DNA from: Chitinophaga pinensis
GTDB taxonomy: Bacteria > Bacteroidota > Bacteroidia > Flavobacteriales_D > Crocinitomicaceae
DNA: 64,000 nucleotides
Assembly: GCA_945883825.1 (NCBI GenBank)
Contig: CAMCYF010000005.1
Coordinates: 28,966 to 92,965 of the forward strand
Direction: 5' to 3'
Positions within the stretch are counted from its first letter, which is position 1. Each line of letters opens with the position of its first letter. Below, piece by piece: positions 36,506 to 47,146 of this stretch. The position numbers and the translations under genes are program-made. The notes below the pieces were generated by a model that was not told where the DNA came from, ran no database searches, and worked only from the letters and a program-made list of their open reading frames with translations.

Positions 36506-38548
36506 TTATTTCATAAATCTTAGCAATGCAATTTCAGTTGTTATAAAAAACAATCCTAAAACTAAGAATAATTTCCAATATTCATAGGGTTTGTCTACTT
36601 CAATATTAGATGAGCTTTGTCCATTTTCAATTTTTTCATACTGACAATTGCTTATTCCTTTGTTTTTAAAAGCGTCTAAAATTTCTTTTTCATCTTTATA
36701 AACTAGTTCAGATTCTTGTCTACCATAGTTTAAAGCTAACAAACCAATTTCATCATCTGTTTGAATACTAAAATTACCAGCTTTTAATTTTTCTATTGCT
36801 TCCATTCCAGAAATAGAAATAAAATTTTGATTTCCAATTTTTTGTATGATTGGAATAAACTCACTATTGTTTCCAATTAATTTTAGTGCTTGATCTTTTA
36901 CGATTGGACCTACTACTGCTATTTTATTTTCTTCCCCTATTAGGGCGAAAAGCGGGTAGTTTTGAGTAGATAATTCTCCTGCTCTTAATAAGATAGTTGG
37001 AAATAATGCATTTCCAATAAAATTTCCGAAATCTGTATTGAGGGAACTTAAAAATAAATAGGAGTTTTCTTTTGATTTAAGAAGTAAGGGAGCTCCATTT
37101 CTAAAAGAAATTAGTGGAAATGCCGTCTCCTGCTTTAAATTTTTAGAGGAATAACTTTTTGTAACACTTGGAAGGTTTAAATTTTTATTTTCTTTCTCAA
37201 ACACTCCTTTAAAAAACGGATCTTTAAAGTTAATTTGGTCTATTTTTAATCCTGTTGAAATAGAAGGGCCAAGTTCAGGCAAATTTAATGCTTTCAAAAA
37301 ATGCCTATATTCAGAATAATCAATATTATTTCCAGGAAAGATAAAAATACTTCCGCCCATTTTATTAAATTCAACAAGGTCTTCATCTATTCCACTTGAT
37401 ATAGAATTTAAACCATTTAAAATTACAAAGTCACATTGATTTAGCTTGTCTTTTGTGAATTCAACATCTTTTATGCTTTGTGTTTTAAAAAAAGGCTCAA
37501 TATTAAATACTCTCGTTACATTATCTGATGCTGCGTCTCCATTTATTATTAAAGTGTTAGAAAAATCTGCCACTCGATAGGAGAAATAAAACTCATCGTC
37601 CCAATATAGTTGTTTGTCATTTATACTAACCTTCCCATTTTTCTGTCCATTTTCTTGATCTGTAATTTGAAAACTTATGACAGATTTTTTTCCTGCATCA
37701 ATATCAATAAAGGAAGTTCTTTGTTTCTTTCCAATTTCTAATTCAAGTTCAAGGTTTGTGGTAGCTTCTTCTGCATCATTTTTTATTTGAATAAACAGTT
37801 CATTTGTTTCTCCTTTTTTATGAATTGGCGAACCGAACCAAACTGAATCAATATAAATGTTACTTGGATCTTGGGGGAGTAACTGAATTGGGTAATAGAA
37901 ATGTGATTTATCTGCCTCAATTTTATTCATTACAAAAGCACTTTTTTGAAAGTCTGAAAGGTAGATATATTGTCTATTCCCTAATTTTTGTTGTTCTAAA
38001 TTTTCTTTTTCAAGAAAAGCACGTTGCCAATTGATTACATCTTCTAAGTTACGATTGATTGGTGTTAATTCTATTTTATCTAAGTAATCCAATGATTCAA
38101 TTTTTGAAATTAGTCGTTGCTCAATACCATCTAATTTATTTGTAGCTAAAAGAATACTTGTTTCTAAGGGAGTGTTTTTAATTATTCTCCTTGCTAATTC
38201 GCGTGCTTCAGAAAGAAGTTCGCCCTCTGTGCCTTTTGCACTCATTGAAAATGAATTGTCGATGTAAATTGCGACCACATTTTTACCTGCAGAATGTTTT
38301 AGGTTTCCTTTTTCTATAATGGGCTGCGAAAAGGCAAGAATAATCGCTGTTAAAGCAAGTAAACGAGCAAAAAGAATCAGTAAATTCTTAAGTTTTTTTG
38401 TAGATTTATTTTCTTGCTCAATAAATTTTATAAATTTTAAAGAAGAAAAGAATAAGGTTTTATGCCTTCTAAAATGGAATAAATGGATTAAAATAGGAAT
38501 TGCAAGTAGACTTAGAAGCCAAAGCAGTTTGGGATGAACTAATTCCAT
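36506..38548 (-). CDS. BatA-domain membrane protein with VWA region
   Basis: A 680-residue inner-membrane protein. The N-terminal module (MELVHPKLLWLLSLLAIPILIHLF to the second helix near residue 75) is the BatA/TIGR02226 double-helix signature of Bacteroidota. A von Willebrand A-like region starts at VAIYIDNSFSMSAKG (about 88-102) and has the DxSxS metal site. A large periplasmic part and a final transmembrane helix (about 655-676) follow. The role in aerotolerance or envelope stress named for Bat proteins is family knowledge only. The start codon lies 4 bases after a promoter box. Confidence 0.88.
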   Translation of the reverse strand: MELVHPKLLWLLSLLAIPILIHLFHFRRHKTLFFSSLKFIKFIEQENKSTKKLKNLLILFARLLALTAIILAFSQPIIEKGNLKHSAGKNVVAIYIDNSFSMSAKGTEGELLSEARELARRIIKNTPLETSILLATNKLDGIEQRLISKIESLDYLDKIELTPINRNLEDVINWQRAFLEKENLEQQKLGNRQYIYLSDFQKSAFVMNKIEADKSHFYYPIQLLPQDPSNIYIDSVWFGSPIHKKGETNELFIQIKNDAEEATTNLELELEIGKKQRTSFIDIDAGKKSVISFQITDQENGQKNGKVSINDKQLYWDDEFYFSYRVADFSNTLIINGDAASDNVTRVFNIEPFFKTQSIKDVEFTKDKLNQCDFVILNGLNSISSGIDEDLVEFNKMGGSIFIFPGNNIDYSEYRHFLKALNLPELGPSISTGLKIDQINFKDPFFKGVFEKENKNLNLPSVTKSYSSKNLKQETAFPLISFRNGAPLLLKSKENSYLFLSSLNTDFGNFIGNALFPTILLRAGELSTQNYPLFALIGEENKIAVVGPIVKDQALKLIGNNSEFIPIIQKIGNQNFISISGMEAIEKLKAGNFSIQTDDEIGLLALNYGRQESELVYKDEKEILDAFKNKGISNCQYEKIENGQSSSNIEVDKPYEYWKLFLVLGLFFITTEIALLRFMK

Positions 38549-38552
38549 AAAG

Positions 38553-38560
38553 CAAAAGTA
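38553..38560 (-). promoter_or_regulatory. Putative -7 box for BatA, at leaderless spacing
   Basis: Minus-strand TACTTTTG (TAnnTTTG) ends 4 bases before the ATG, a spacing seen at several genes here. Confidence 0.5.
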
Positions 38561-38634
38561 AGGAATTTAAACGGTTTTTTCAACACTTAATTTATGCTTG
38601 TCTACCATTTAATTAAATAGCCAAACAATGGCAA

Positions 38635-39756
38635 TTATTTGATTTCTTGAGCTCGCTTTTTATACTCAGCTGACTTTACGTCATTTCCAAGTTTGTAATA
38701 AGATTTCCAAAGTATTTCTAGAACAGCTTTTTCATTTGGATTTATAAGAATATACTTTTCTAATACAACTAAAGCACGATTTAGTGTTTCTTCTGATTTC
38801 TGAACTAGTAAAGGAGCTTTAGGGTCGTTTAAATCCAATTGATCAGCACTAGTTTTTAAATCGTTCGCCCAATTAAATAGATGAGCTCCAAGTTGGTATT
38901 GGGCTTCGGTATAATTTGGGTCGATTTCAATTGCTTTAATCAATGCCTCTTCCGCTTTTTCGTTTTCCTTTAAATCAATGTATGAAGTACCCAATACATA
39001 ATATAGTTGTTTGTTTTTTGGATCTATTGCTAATGCTTTATTTAGGAACTTTTCTGAATTTGTTAAATCTCCTTTTTGTAAATTAATATTAATAATAGAA
39101 ATTATAACATCAATGTTTAATGGTAAAGCCTTATGCGTTTCTTCAGCAATTTTTAATGCCTCAGAAAAATCTTTTTGCTGTAATAAACTATCTACAACAA
39201 TATTTAAACTTAAGCCTGCATTAATTGCTGCATCTTTAAAGTCAATACCTAAAAATTCTTTAATTGCATATGCACCACAGAACATTTGTGTTGCTTGGTC
39301 AAATTTTCTTTCATTATAGAATTTAAGACCCATTTCAAAAGCCATACCAGAACGAGAATTTATGAATTGCTCAGCATCTTCTTTCCATGTTTTTTTTGGA
39401 TCAGCCATAACTTTTCTGAAAGATTCTTTTGAAATAGTTTCATATTCTTTTAATAGTTTTTCATCTAACTTATTTCCAGAAACAGCTTTCATAGTAGCTA
39501 ATTCAATTAAGGCAAAATAAACTTCAGCACGGTAAAAATGCATTTTTAAATCTTCAATTGTTTCTGGATTTACGGCTGCAAGATCTATAAATACTTTTGC
39601 ATCATTAACTATTTTTTGTCCAGCGTCTAGACCAGACATAGGGTTGTATTTTTTCATTAGCATCGCTGCATCTGTTATATTTTTCTTTTGAGAATAAACA
39701 GAAAATGGTATGCTTGCTATCGTTAATCCAAGAATTAAAAAATATGTAAACCTCAT
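38635..39756 (-). CDS. Secreted TPR-repeat protein
   Basis: A 373-residue protein with a signal peptide (about residues 1-22, ending VYSQ). The rest is helical. At least two clear tetratricopeptide repeats cover about residues 220-300, including NKQLYYVLGTSYIDLKENEKAEEALIKAI followed by DPNYTEAQYQLGAHLF. A third weaker repeat lies near the C terminus. TPR domains mediate protein-protein contacts; the partner is unknown. It lies directly downstream of gyrA (34 bases) with its own promoter box. Confidence 0.85.
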   Translation of the reverse strand: MRFTYFLILGLTIASIPFSVYSQKKNITDAAMLMKKYNPMSGLDAGQKIVNDAKVFIDLAAVNPETIEDLKMHFYRAEVYFALIELATMKAVSGNKLDEKLLKEYETISKESFRKVMADPKKTWKEDAEQFINSRSGMAFEMGLKFYNERKFDQATQMFCGAYAIKEFLGIDFKDAAINAGLSLNIVVDSLLQQKDFSEALKIAEETHKALPLNIDVIISIININLQKGDLTNSEKFLNKALAIDPKNKQLYYVLGTSYIDLKENEKAEEALIKAIEIDPNYTEAQYQLGAHLFNWANDLKTSADQLDLNDPKAPLLVQKSEETLNRALVVLEKYILINPNEKAVLEILWKSYYKLGNDVKSAEYKKRAQEIK

Positions 39757-39779
39757 AAAATATTATTTTTAGTAAAGAA

Positions 39780-39787
39780 CAAAATTA
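39780..39787 (-). promoter_or_regulatory. Putative -7 box for the TPR gene
   Basis: Minus-strand TAATTTTG (TAnnTTTG) lies 23 bases upstream of the TPR start, between gyrA and the TPR gene. Confidence 0.45.
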
Positions 39788-39790
39788 ATG

Positions 39791-42397
39791 TTATTTTTCA
39801 TCATCTTCATTATCATCATCTAAAGACTCATCTTCTCCCTCAATTTCTTCTGCATCATCATTTTCCTCTTCAATTGGACCTAAATCTTCAACAACTTCAT
39901 TTAAAGCTTCGATAACTTCAATGTCTTCATCTTCGTCTTCGGTTCTAGGAACACGCGCAATCGCAGCAATTTCAGCTGTTCCTTTTAGATTAATCAAGCG
40001 TACTCCTTGCGTTGCTCTTCCCATTGTGCGAAGTGTGTCAATGTGCATACGAATTGTAACACCTGATTTTGTGATGATCATTAAATCATCTTCATCTGAA
40101 ACCACTTGTATAGAAAGTAATTTCCCTGTCTTCTCCGTAATATTTAAGGTCTTAACACCTTTTCCACCACGGTTTGTAATTCTATAAACAGGTTCTTTAT
40201 CTTCTGGATCATTCAAATAAGTACGTTTGCCATATCCTTTTTCGGAGACAACTAATATTGTTGAGAAAATATCTTCAACACAAATCATACCTATGACTTC
40301 ATCATTTTCTGCTGTTAGCGTTACGCCTCTTACTCCTGCAGCATTTCTTCCCATTGGTCGAACCTTAGCTTCATTAAAGCGAATAGCACGCCCAGAACTT
40401 GTTGCTAAAACAATTTCATTCTCCCCATTTGTTAATCTCGCTTCTAAAAGTTCATCATTTTCACGAATTGTAATTGCATTAATTCCGTTTGAACGAGGTC
40501 TAGAATAAGCTGCTAATGATGTTTTCTTTATAACACCGAGTTTTGAACACATAATAATATAGTTATTCTTGATGTATTCTTGGTCTGTTAAATCTTGTAC
40601 TTTCACATAAGCTTTAACTTTATCATCTTGAGGAATATTAATTAGGTTCTGAATTGCGCGACCTTTTGCTAGTTTATTTCCCTCAGGAATTTCGTAAACC
40701 CGCATCCAAAAGCAACGGCCTTTTTCTGTGAAAATCAATAAATAATTATGATTTGTCGCAACAAATAAATGCTCTAAGAAATCTTTTTCGCGAGTTGCAG
40801 AACCTTTGGAACCCATTCCACCTCGATTTTGAACTTTGTATTCTGCTAGATTAGTACGTTTGATGTATCCAGCATGCGAAATTGTAATTACAACCTCCTC
40901 ATCTGCAATAAGATCTTCCATCCGCATTTCTGAAGCTGAATATTCTATGCGAGAACGACGCTCATCGCCATATTTGGCTTTCATGTCTTTCAATTCATCT
41001 TTAATAATTTGCATGCGACGTTCCTCGTTTGCAAGAATATCTTTTAAGTCTGTTATTGTAGCCATTAATTCCTCAAACTCAGCGCGCAACTTATCTTGTT
41101 CAAGTCCAGTTAATTGACGTAAACGCATATCTACAATAGCGCGCGTTTGAATTTCAGATAAACCAAAGCGCTCTGACAATCTTTCTCTAGCATTATCAGG
41201 ACTTGCGGATGATTTGATAATTTCGATTACTTCATCAATGTTGTCTGAAGCGATGATTAAGCCTTCTAAAATATGTGCTCTTTCTTCAGCTTTTCTTAAG
41301 TCAAAGCGTGTTCTTCTTATTACAACTTCATGACGGAAAGCCACAAATTCACTAATCATATCTCGCAAGTTCAATAAACGAGGACGTCCATCAACCAAGC
41401 AAATATTATTTACAGAAAAAGAAGTTTGAAGTGCCGTAAATTTATAAAGTTTATTCAGAACAACATTTGCAATGGCATCTCTTTTAATTTCAAACACAAT
41501 GCGCATTCCATTTCGGTCAGATTCATCTCTTAAATCTGAAATTCCTTCAATTTTCTTATCGTTTACTAAATCAGCGATCTTTTTGATCATCTCTGACTTA
41601 TTTACTTGGTAAGGAATTTCAGTAACAATTATTTGTTCTCTACCGTTATTATCTTCAATCTCAGCTTTTCCACGAATAACAACTCTTCCACGTCCAGTAA
41701 GAAATGCATCACGAACTCCCTCGTAGCCATAAATAATTCCGCCTGTAGGAAAATCTGGTGCTTTTACATAATTTAAAAGTTCTTCAATTTCGATGTCTTT
41801 ATTATCAACAAAAGCAATTATTCCATCAATCACTTCTGATAAATTATGTGGTGCCATATTTGTGGCCATTCCAACAGCAATTCCTGATGCCCCATTTATA
41901 AGAAGATTCGGAATCTTCGTAGGCATAACTGTTGGTTCTGTTAAGCTATCATCAAAGTTTGGACGAAAATCTACGGTTTCTTTTTCGAGATCTTCAAGCA
42001 TTTCTTCGGCGATTTTCCGCAATCTAGCTTCAGTATAACGCATTGCAGCTGGACTATCTCCGTCAATTGATCCAAAATTTCCTTGTCCGTCTACTAGTGG
42101 ATAACGAAGCGACCATGGTTGCGCCATACGAACCATCGTATCATAAACTGAGCTGTCGCCATGCGGATGGTATTTACCTAAGACTTCACCAACAATTCTT
42201 GCAGATTTCTTATGTGGACGATTGGAATAAACCCCTAAATCTTGCATTCCGTACAATACTCTTCTGTGTACAGGTTTAAATCCATCACGAACATCGGGTA
42301 ATGCTCTTGAAACGATAACAGACATCGAATAATCGATGTAAGCTGATTTCATTTCATCTTCAATGTTTATCTGAATTATTTTTTCGCCATCTGCCAT
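39791..42397 (-). CDS. gyrA: DNA gyrase subunit A
   Basis: Breaks and rejoins DNA to introduce negative supercoils together with GyrB. At 868 residues it has normal length. The catalytic Tyr121 lies in [10 protein letters not shown]. The quinolone region [11 protein letters not shown] keeps Ser82 and Asp86 (E. coli Ser83 and Asp87), so no target-site resistance is evident. The C-terminal beta-pinwheel contains [11 protein letters not shown] in place of the E. coli GyrA box QRRGGRG. The protein ends in a strongly acidic tail of about 45 residues. It is divergent from clpC across 185 bases. Confidence 0.97.
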   Translation of the reverse strand: MADGEKIIQINIEDEMKSAYIDYSMSVIVSRALPDVRDGFKPVHRRVLYGMQDLGVYSNRPHKKSARIVGEVLGKYHPHGDSSVYDTMVRMAQPWSLRYPLVDGQGNFGSIDGDSPAAMRYTEARLRKIAEEMLEDLEKETVDFRPNFDDSLTEPTVMPTKIPNLLINGASGIAVGMATNMAPHNLSEVIDGIIAFVDNKDIEIEELLNYVKAPDFPTGGIIYGYEGVRDAFLTGRGRVVIRGKAEIEDNNGREQIIVTEIPYQVNKSEMIKKIADLVNDKKIEGISDLRDESDRNGMRIVFEIKRDAIANVVLNKLYKFTALQTSFSVNNICLVDGRPRLLNLRDMISEFVAFRHEVVIRRTRFDLRKAEERAHILEGLIIASDNIDEVIEIIKSSASPDNARERLSERFGLSEIQTRAIVDMRLRQLTGLEQDKLRAEFEELMATITDLKDILANEERRMQIIKDELKDMKAKYGDERRSRIEYSASEMRMEDLIADEEVVITISHAGYIKRTNLAEYKVQNRGGMGSKGSATREKDFLEHLFVATNHNYLLIFTEKGRCFWMRVYEIPEGNKLAKGRAIQNLINIPQDDKVKAYVKVQDLTDQEYIKNNYIIMCSKLGVIKKTSLAAYSRPRSNGINAITIRENDELLEARLTNGENEIVLATSSGRAIRFNEAKVRPMGRNAAGVRGVTLTAENDEVIGMICVEDIFSTILVVSEKGYGKRTYLNDPEDKEPVYRITNRGGKGVKTLNITEKTGKLLSIQVVSDEDDLMIITKSGVTIRMHIDTLRTMGRATQGVRLINLKGTAEIAAIARVPRTEDEDEDIEVIEALNEVVEDLGPIEEENDDAEEIEGEDESLDDDNEDDEK

Positions 42398-42444
42398 AAC
42401 TTACTTTCTTATTAATTGCATTTTTCATAAAAATATGAAGTAAT

Positions 42445-42452
42445 CAAAATTA
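42445..42452 (-). promoter_or_regulatory. Putative -7 box for gyrA
   Basis: Minus-strand TAATTTTG (TAnnTTTG) lies 47 bases upstream of the gyrA ATG, in the gyrA-clpC intergenic region. Confidence 0.4.
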
Positions 42453-42553
42453 GCAAATTATTGAAGTCAACTGAATTTTTTATTTTGAATTTACTAACAA
42501 AATCAACTAGTAAATTGTGAATAAATAGCAAGTTTTAGAATTATTTTAAACTT

Positions 42554-42561
42554 ATATTTGT
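42554..42561 (+). promoter_or_regulatory. Putative -7 box for clpC
   Basis: TATATTTG (TAnnTTTG) lies 21 bases before the clpC ATG. I saw no heat-shock (CIRCE-type) inverted repeat in this region. Confidence 0.5.
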
Positions 42562-42582
42562 ATTTCTGTAAATAAAATTTAA

Positions 42583-45120
42583 ATGGACGCAAAATTTTCT
42601 CCTCGTGTTAAAGACATGATTAGTTTCAGTCGCGAAGAAGCTCTTCGTCTTTCTAATGAATTTGTAGGTGCGGAACACCTACTACTTGGGCTAATTAGAT
42701 TAAATGAAGGAACTGCAATTCATCTTCTAAACGAATTTAATACTGATTTGAAAAAACTAAAAGCTGATTTGGATAAAATTCTTTCTAAATCTTCTGTTCC
42801 AAATTTATTGAATACAAATTTACCACTCCTAAAGCAAACGGAAAATATTATTAAGCAATCTTACTTGGAGGCAAAACAATTTAAATCAAGTACTATTGGA
42901 ACGGAACACATGCTTCTAACTATTTTACGTTATGAAGACAGCGCCGCATGTCAACTATTAAATAAATATGGTATTATGTACGAAAACACAAGAGTCGAAT
43001 ACGAAGCTTTAAATGGAAATAATGAAGAGCCAAGAGCAGACTTTCCATCTGATAGAGATGAAGAAGAAGATCCGTTTACAGCTCCAAGTAAACCAGCAGA
43101 TCCAAAATCAAAAACACCTGTATTGGATAATTTCGGTCGCGATTTAACAAAAATGGCTGAGGTTGGAAAACTAGACCCCATTGTTGGCAGAGAAAAAGAA
43201 ATTGAACGTGTTAGCCAAATTTTATCTCGAAGAAAGAAAAATAATCCAATTTTAATTGGCGAACCTGGGGTTGGAAAAAGTGCAATTGCTGAGGGTTTAG
43301 CATTGAGAATCGTTCAACGAAAAGTATCTCGTGTTTTATTTAATAAAAGGGTTGTATCGTTAGATTTAGCTTCTTTGGTAGCAGGAACAAAATACCGCGG
43401 ACAATTTGAGGAGAGAATGAAGGCTGTAATGCAAGAACTTGAGAAAAATCGAGATATTATTTTATTCATTGATGAAATTCATACCATAATTGGTGCAGGT
43501 GGTGCAAGTGGCTCCTTAGATGCTTCAAATATGTTTAAGCCAGCATTGGCGCGTGGAGAGCTTCAAGCAATTGGAGCAACAACTTTGGACGAGTACCGTC
43601 AATATATAGAGAAGGATGGAGCGCTAGAAAGAAGATTTCAAAAAGTTTTAATTGAACCTACAAGTATTGATGAGACAATTCAGATTTTAAATAATATAAA
43701 GGAACGCTACGAAGATCATCATTCTGTTATTTATACGGATGATGCTTTAGCGGCTTGTGTAAAATTAACAGAGCGCTATATTACTGATCGCCATTTACCT
43801 GACAAAGCAATTGATGCTTTAGATGAGGTTGGTTCTCGTGTTCACATGAAAAATATCAATGTTCCGCAAGACATCGTTGATATTGAAGAAAAAGTGGAGG
43901 CCTTGAAACTTGCAAAAGCAGAAGTAATTCGCTCGCAGCAATATGAAAAAGCGGCTGAGTTGCGTGATAATGAGCGTAAGCTTCAAGAAGCATTAGAGTT
44001 AGCAAAAACGAAGTGGGAAGAAGATTCCAAAACGAATAAAATTGTTATTACTGAAGAAAATGTAGCAGAAGTTGTTTCAATGATGTGTGGTGTGCCAGTT
44101 ACCAAAGTTTCAGAATCTGAAACCGGGAAATTGGTGAAAATGGCGGAATCAATTCGTGGAAAGGTTATTGGTCAAGATGATGCAATTAGTAAAGTTGTAA
44201 AAGCGATTCAACGAAACCGTGCGGGATTAAAAGACCCAAATAAACCAATTGGATCTTTCTTTTTTCTTGGTCCCACTGGTGTTGGTAAAACGCAATTAGC
44301 CAAAGTATTGGCAAAGAATTTATTTGATTCTGAGGATGCCTTGATACGCATCGATATGTCTGAATACATGGAGAAATTTTCTATTTCGCGCCTTGTTGGT
44401 GCTCCTCCAGGATATGTTGGTTATGAAGAGGGTGGGCAGATGACAGAAAAAGTCCGCAGAAAACCATATTCAATTGTATTGTTAGATGAAATTGAAAAAG
44501 CTCATCCCGATGTGTTTAATCTTTTGCTTCAGGTTTTAGATGAAGGACATATGACAGATGGTTTAGGTCGAAAAATTGATTTTAAGAATACGATTTTAAT
44601 TATGACTTCTAATATTGGCGCTCGTCAATTGGCAGATTTTGGAACTGGAGTTGGTTTTGGAACCAAGTCACAAGAAGATTTGAAGGATGAAAATACGAAA
44701 TCTGTTGTTCAAAATGCTTTGAGAAAGGCTTTCTCTCCAGAGTTTTTAAATCGCGTTGATGATATGATTATGTTTAAGTCTTTGGGAAGACCAGAAATTC
44801 ATCAAATAATTGACTTAGAGTTAGAAAAATTATATGGTAGAATTAACAATTTAGGATATAAAATTGAATTAACAGAAAAAGCTAAAGATTTTATTGTTGA
44901 TCGTGGCTACGATGAGAAATTTGGTGCTCGACCTTTAAAGCGCGCAATTCAAAAGTTTATTGAAGATCCGCTGGCTGAGCAAATTATCAATGCAAGTCTT
45001 AAAGCTGGAGATACAATTTTAATGGATTTAGAAGAAGGCTTAGAGGAATTGAAAGTAACCATCAAAAAACCGAAAACGCCGAAGAAAAGTGCTGGAGATA
45101 CTGATAAAAAAGAATTTTAA
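42583..45120 (+). CDS. clpC: Clp protease ATP-binding subunit ClpC
   Basis: An 845-residue class I AAA+ unfoldase that feeds ClpP. The N domain (about 1-145) holds two Clp_N repeats. AAA1 has Walker A GEPGVGKS (residues 226-233). The middle coiled coil (about 410-470) has the UVR-like QQYEKAAELRDNERKLQ typical of ClpC rather than ClpB. AAA2 has Walker A GPTGVGKT (563-570). The C-terminal D2-small domain contains RGYDEKFGARPLKRAI. A terminator hairpin follows the stop. The only adaptor seen in the window is ClpS. Confidence 0.96.
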   Translation: MDAKFSPRVKDMISFSREEALRLSNEFVGAEHLLLGLIRLNEGTAIHLLNEFNTDLKKLKADLDKILSKSSVPNLLNTNLPLLKQTENIIKQSYLEAKQFKSSTIGTEHMLLTILRYEDSAACQLLNKYGIMYENTRVEYEALNGNNEEPRADFPSDRDEEEDPFTAPSKPADPKSKTPVLDNFGRDLTKMAEVGKLDPIVGREKEIERVSQILSRRKKNNPILIGEPGVGKSAIAEGLALRIVQRKVSRVLFNKRVVSLDLASLVAGTKYRGQFEERMKAVMQELEKNRDIILFIDEIHTIIGAGGASGSLDASNMFKPALARGELQAIGATTLDEYRQYIEKDGALERRFQKVLIEPTSIDETIQILNNIKERYEDHHSVIYTDDALAACVKLTERYITDRHLPDKAIDALDEVGSRVHMKNINVPQDIVDIEEKVEALKLAKAEVIRSQQYEKAAELRDNERKLQEALELAKTKWEEDSKTNKIVITEENVAEVVSMMCGVPVTKVSESETGKLVKMAESIRGKVIGQDDAISKVVKAIQRNRAGLKDPNKPIGSFFFLGPTGVGKTQLAKVLAKNLFDSEDALIRIDMSEYMEKFSISRLVGAPPGYVGYEEGGQMTEKVRRKPYSIVLLDEIEKAHPDVFNLLLQVLDEGHMTDGLGRKIDFKNTILIMTSNIGARQLADFGTGVGFGTKSQEDLKDENTKSVVQNALRKAFSPEFLNRVDDMIMFKSLGRPEIHQIIDLELEKLYGRINNLGYKIELTEKAKDFIVDRGYDEKFGARPLKRAIQKFIEDPLAEQIINASLKAGDTILMDLEEGLEELKVTIKKPKTPKKSAGDTDKKEF

Positions 45121-45127
45121 ATACCAG

Positions 45128-45155
45128 AAAAGCGAGTGAAAAGTCGCTTTTTCTT
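45128..45155 (+). terminator. Rho-independent terminator after clpC
   Basis: An 8-base stem (AAAAGCGA with TCGCTTTT) and an 8-base loop are followed by a T-rich run, immediately after the clpC stop. The next gene on the same strand starts 10 bases later. Confidence 0.8.
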
Positions 45156-45164
45156 TTTCTAGAT

Positions 45165-45689
45165 ATGACCGTAGAAGAAGCCTTAATCAATCGTTTTAAA
45201 GAACCGAAGTTCACAGAATGGAATAGCAATTTTGTTTCGCATCCTGAACAGATTCCTGATTTGGTGGAATTAGCGCTCGGCTCGAAAAAAGCACCATTGC
45301 CTGCACATGCTTCGTGGTTGTTGATTCATCTAGCGAAAGCCGATTGTACTTTGTTAGCATCCTACGAACATGCGTTTATCGATCATTTTCTCGTTTCAAC
45401 GCATCAATCCATCTTGCGCAATTTATTGGTGACACTTTTGGAATTCCCCTTGACCGATTACCGAGAAAGTGAAGTGTTGGATGCCTTAATTACGCACCTG
45501 AAAAACCAAGAAGATAAAGTAGCTTTGCGCGTTTATTCCCTGTACAAATTGGCTGAATTTGTACAGCGCTATCCGGAGATCAAAACAGAAATTGATGCAG
45601 TATTAGAACTCATTCAAGAGCATCCAATATCACCGTTCATGAAAGTGGGTATTCGTCATTTCAAGGAAATGTGTCGAAAGTTCGTCTAG
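45165..45689 (+). CDS. Hypothetical HEAT-like helical protein
   Basis: A 174-residue protein with no signal or membrane segment. It appears to consist of paired helices of about 35 residues each (ASWLLIHLAKADCTLL, ILRNLLVTLLEFPL, VALRVYSLYKLAEFVQRYP), which suggests a HEAT/ARM-like repeat scaffold. It follows the clpC terminator closely and abuts the convergent nitroreductase gene. Local codon use is more GC-rich than its neighbours (for example GCGCTCGGC). I do not recognise a family. Confidence 0.7.
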   Translation: MTVEEALINRFKEPKFTEWNSNFVSHPEQIPDLVELALGSKKAPLPAHASWLLIHLAKADCTLLASYEHAFIDHFLVSTHQSILRNLLVTLLEFPLTDYRESEVLDALITHLKNQEDKVALRVYSLYKLAEFVQRYPEIKTEIDAVLELIQEHPISPFMKVGIRHFKEMCRKFV

Positions 45690-45690
45690 A

Positions 45691-46413
45691 TTAGTGTGTG
45701 AAAATCACTTCTTCTTGAGGAACGCGCATTCTTGGACCCCAAATTCCTAGTTCGGTTCCAAGGCCAACTGATATAATCATGTTTATTTCCGCTCCTCGCG
45801 GAAGTTTAAGCGCTTTTTTCACACGTTTCTCGTCAAATCCTTCCATTGGGCAGGAATGAAATCCCTCAGCTGCGATTGACAGCATAAATGTTTGTGCTGC
45901 GAGCGCACAAGATTTATGAACCATTATTCTTTGGTTGGCAGTGCCCCCTGTTCTGAAAAATGGTTTTCTGAGGCCCATCGTAAAGCTAATTATTCTTCGA
46001 ATTGACGACATTACCCCAAAACCATCGTTCATATAGAGCAAAGGCATTACTTTTTTGTAGTAATTCATGCCCATTTTTTGTGCTTTATTGGGTTCGCCAA
46101 CAATCGTCGATTTAACCATTTCCAAGTTCCACTTCGCACGACTTTTCCATTTGTCTTTTCGGGTAACGAAAACCACCATTTGTTGTGCAGTTTGTGCGGC
46201 ACTCTGGCCTAAACACAAGGGGACAAATGTCTCTAGCATCTCCTTGGATTGAATCCAATAAAATTCCCATAATTGCATGTTGCTGCTATTGGGAGATAAT
46301 GCTGCGCGCTCAATACTTTTTTGAATTACGTCATTCGGTACTTCAATATTGGGGTCAAACTTTCGATTAGACCTTCTAAAATTTACAATCTCATCAAATT
46401 CCTTAGAAAACAT
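45691..46413 (-). CDS. Nitroreductase family protein
   Basis: A 240-residue FMN-dependent oxidoreductase-like protein. RRSNRKFDPNIEVP near the N terminus, AALSPNSSNMQLWEFYWI and the C-terminal GFDEKRVKKALKLPRGAEINMIISVG are characteristic of the nitroreductase fold, where the Arg and Ser-rich loops bind FMN. Natural substrates (quinones, nitro compounds or flavins) are not predictable. It is convergent with the HEAT-like gene with 1 base between them. Confidence 0.9.
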   Translation of the reverse strand: MFSKEFDEIVNFRRSNRKFDPNIEVPNDVIQKSIERAALSPNSSNMQLWEFYWIQSKEMLETFVPLCLGQSAAQTAQQMVVFVTRKDKWKSRAKWNLEMVKSTIVGEPNKAQKMGMNYYKKVMPLLYMNDGFGVMSSIRRIISFTMGLRKPFFRTGGTANQRIMVHKSCALAAQTFMLSIAAEGFHSCPMEGFDEKRVKKALKLPRGAEINMIISVGLGTELGIWGPRMRVPQEEVIFTH

Positions 46414-46570
46414 ACTTTATTTTTAGCGCTCAAAGTTCAGTATATTTTTTAAATAGCATCTTTATTTTCTCTCAATTGTGACAAATAAATAATAGTAAGT
46501 GAAGTTCTGACACTTTTACATTCAATTTAAGAAAATTTATGACACCTTGTCTCAGTTTCAAGATTGGCAG

Positions 46571-46578
46571 TATCTTTG
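46571..46578 (+). promoter_or_regulatory. Promoter for grpE-dnaJ
   Basis: TATCTTTG is the best form of the -7 box, and a TTG at 46547-46549 sits 21 bases upstream, as expected for the -33 element. The ATG is 25 bases downstream. Confidence 0.65.
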
Positions 46579-46603
46579 AAAGCAAAAGATTCAAATTAGT
46601 ATT

Positions 46604-47137
46604 ATGTCAAAAAAACAACAAAAAGTCACTGAAGCTGCAGAAGTCAAAAATCCTGAAGCTGAACAAATAGAACAAGTTATTCCTGAGAAATCTGAGCCGA
46701 CACAAGAAGAAAAATATGCTGAATTGAACGATCGTTTCCTGCGCTTGTACGCTGAATTTGAGAATTTTAGACGGCGAACAAATAAAGAGCATTTAGAATT
46801 AATTTCAAGTGCGAATAGTAATCTATTGAAAGATTTAGTACCTGTTTTAGATGATTTTGAACGTGCAATAACAAACAATGAGACCTCTGAGGACATTGCA
46901 AGTGTAAAAGAAGGTTTTTTGTTAATTTACAATAAATACAAAGGTATTCTTGAATCAAAAGGTGTAAAACCGATTACTGCCAAAGGAGAAATCTTTAACA
47001 GTGATCTCCACGAAGCGATTGTAAATGTTCCGGTTGATGATGAAAGTCTAAAAGGAAAAGTAATTGAAGATATTGAAAAAGGATATTACCTCAATGATAA
47101 GGTTATTCGTTTTTCGAAAGTTGTAGTTGGCCAATAA
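46604..47137 (+). CDS. grpE: Nucleotide exchange factor GrpE
   Basis: Exchange factor for DnaK in protein folding. A 177-residue protein with an acidic, low-complexity N terminus (about 1-45), the long dimerising helix containing RFLRLYAEFENFRRRTNKEH, and the C-terminal beta domain ending EKGYYLNDKVIRFSKVVVG, which is the GrpE signature. It lies 9 bases upstream of dnaJ in one operon, led by a strong promoter match. Confidence 0.95.
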   Translation: MSKKQQKVTEAAEVKNPEAEQIEQVIPEKSEPTQEEKYAELNDRFLRLYAEFENFRRRTNKEHLELISSANSNLLKDLVPVLDDFERAITNNETSEDIASVKEGFLLIYNKYKGILESKGVKPITAKGEIFNSDLHEAIVNVPVDDESLKGKVIEDIEKGYYLNDKVIRFSKVVVGQ

Positions 47138-47146
47138 GCAAGCAAT

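Noticed and set aside
39921..41117. Several 80-95-residue frames antisense to gyrA
   Set aside because: They are Ser/Ile-rich shadows of a strongly coding gene, with no promoter box or motif support.
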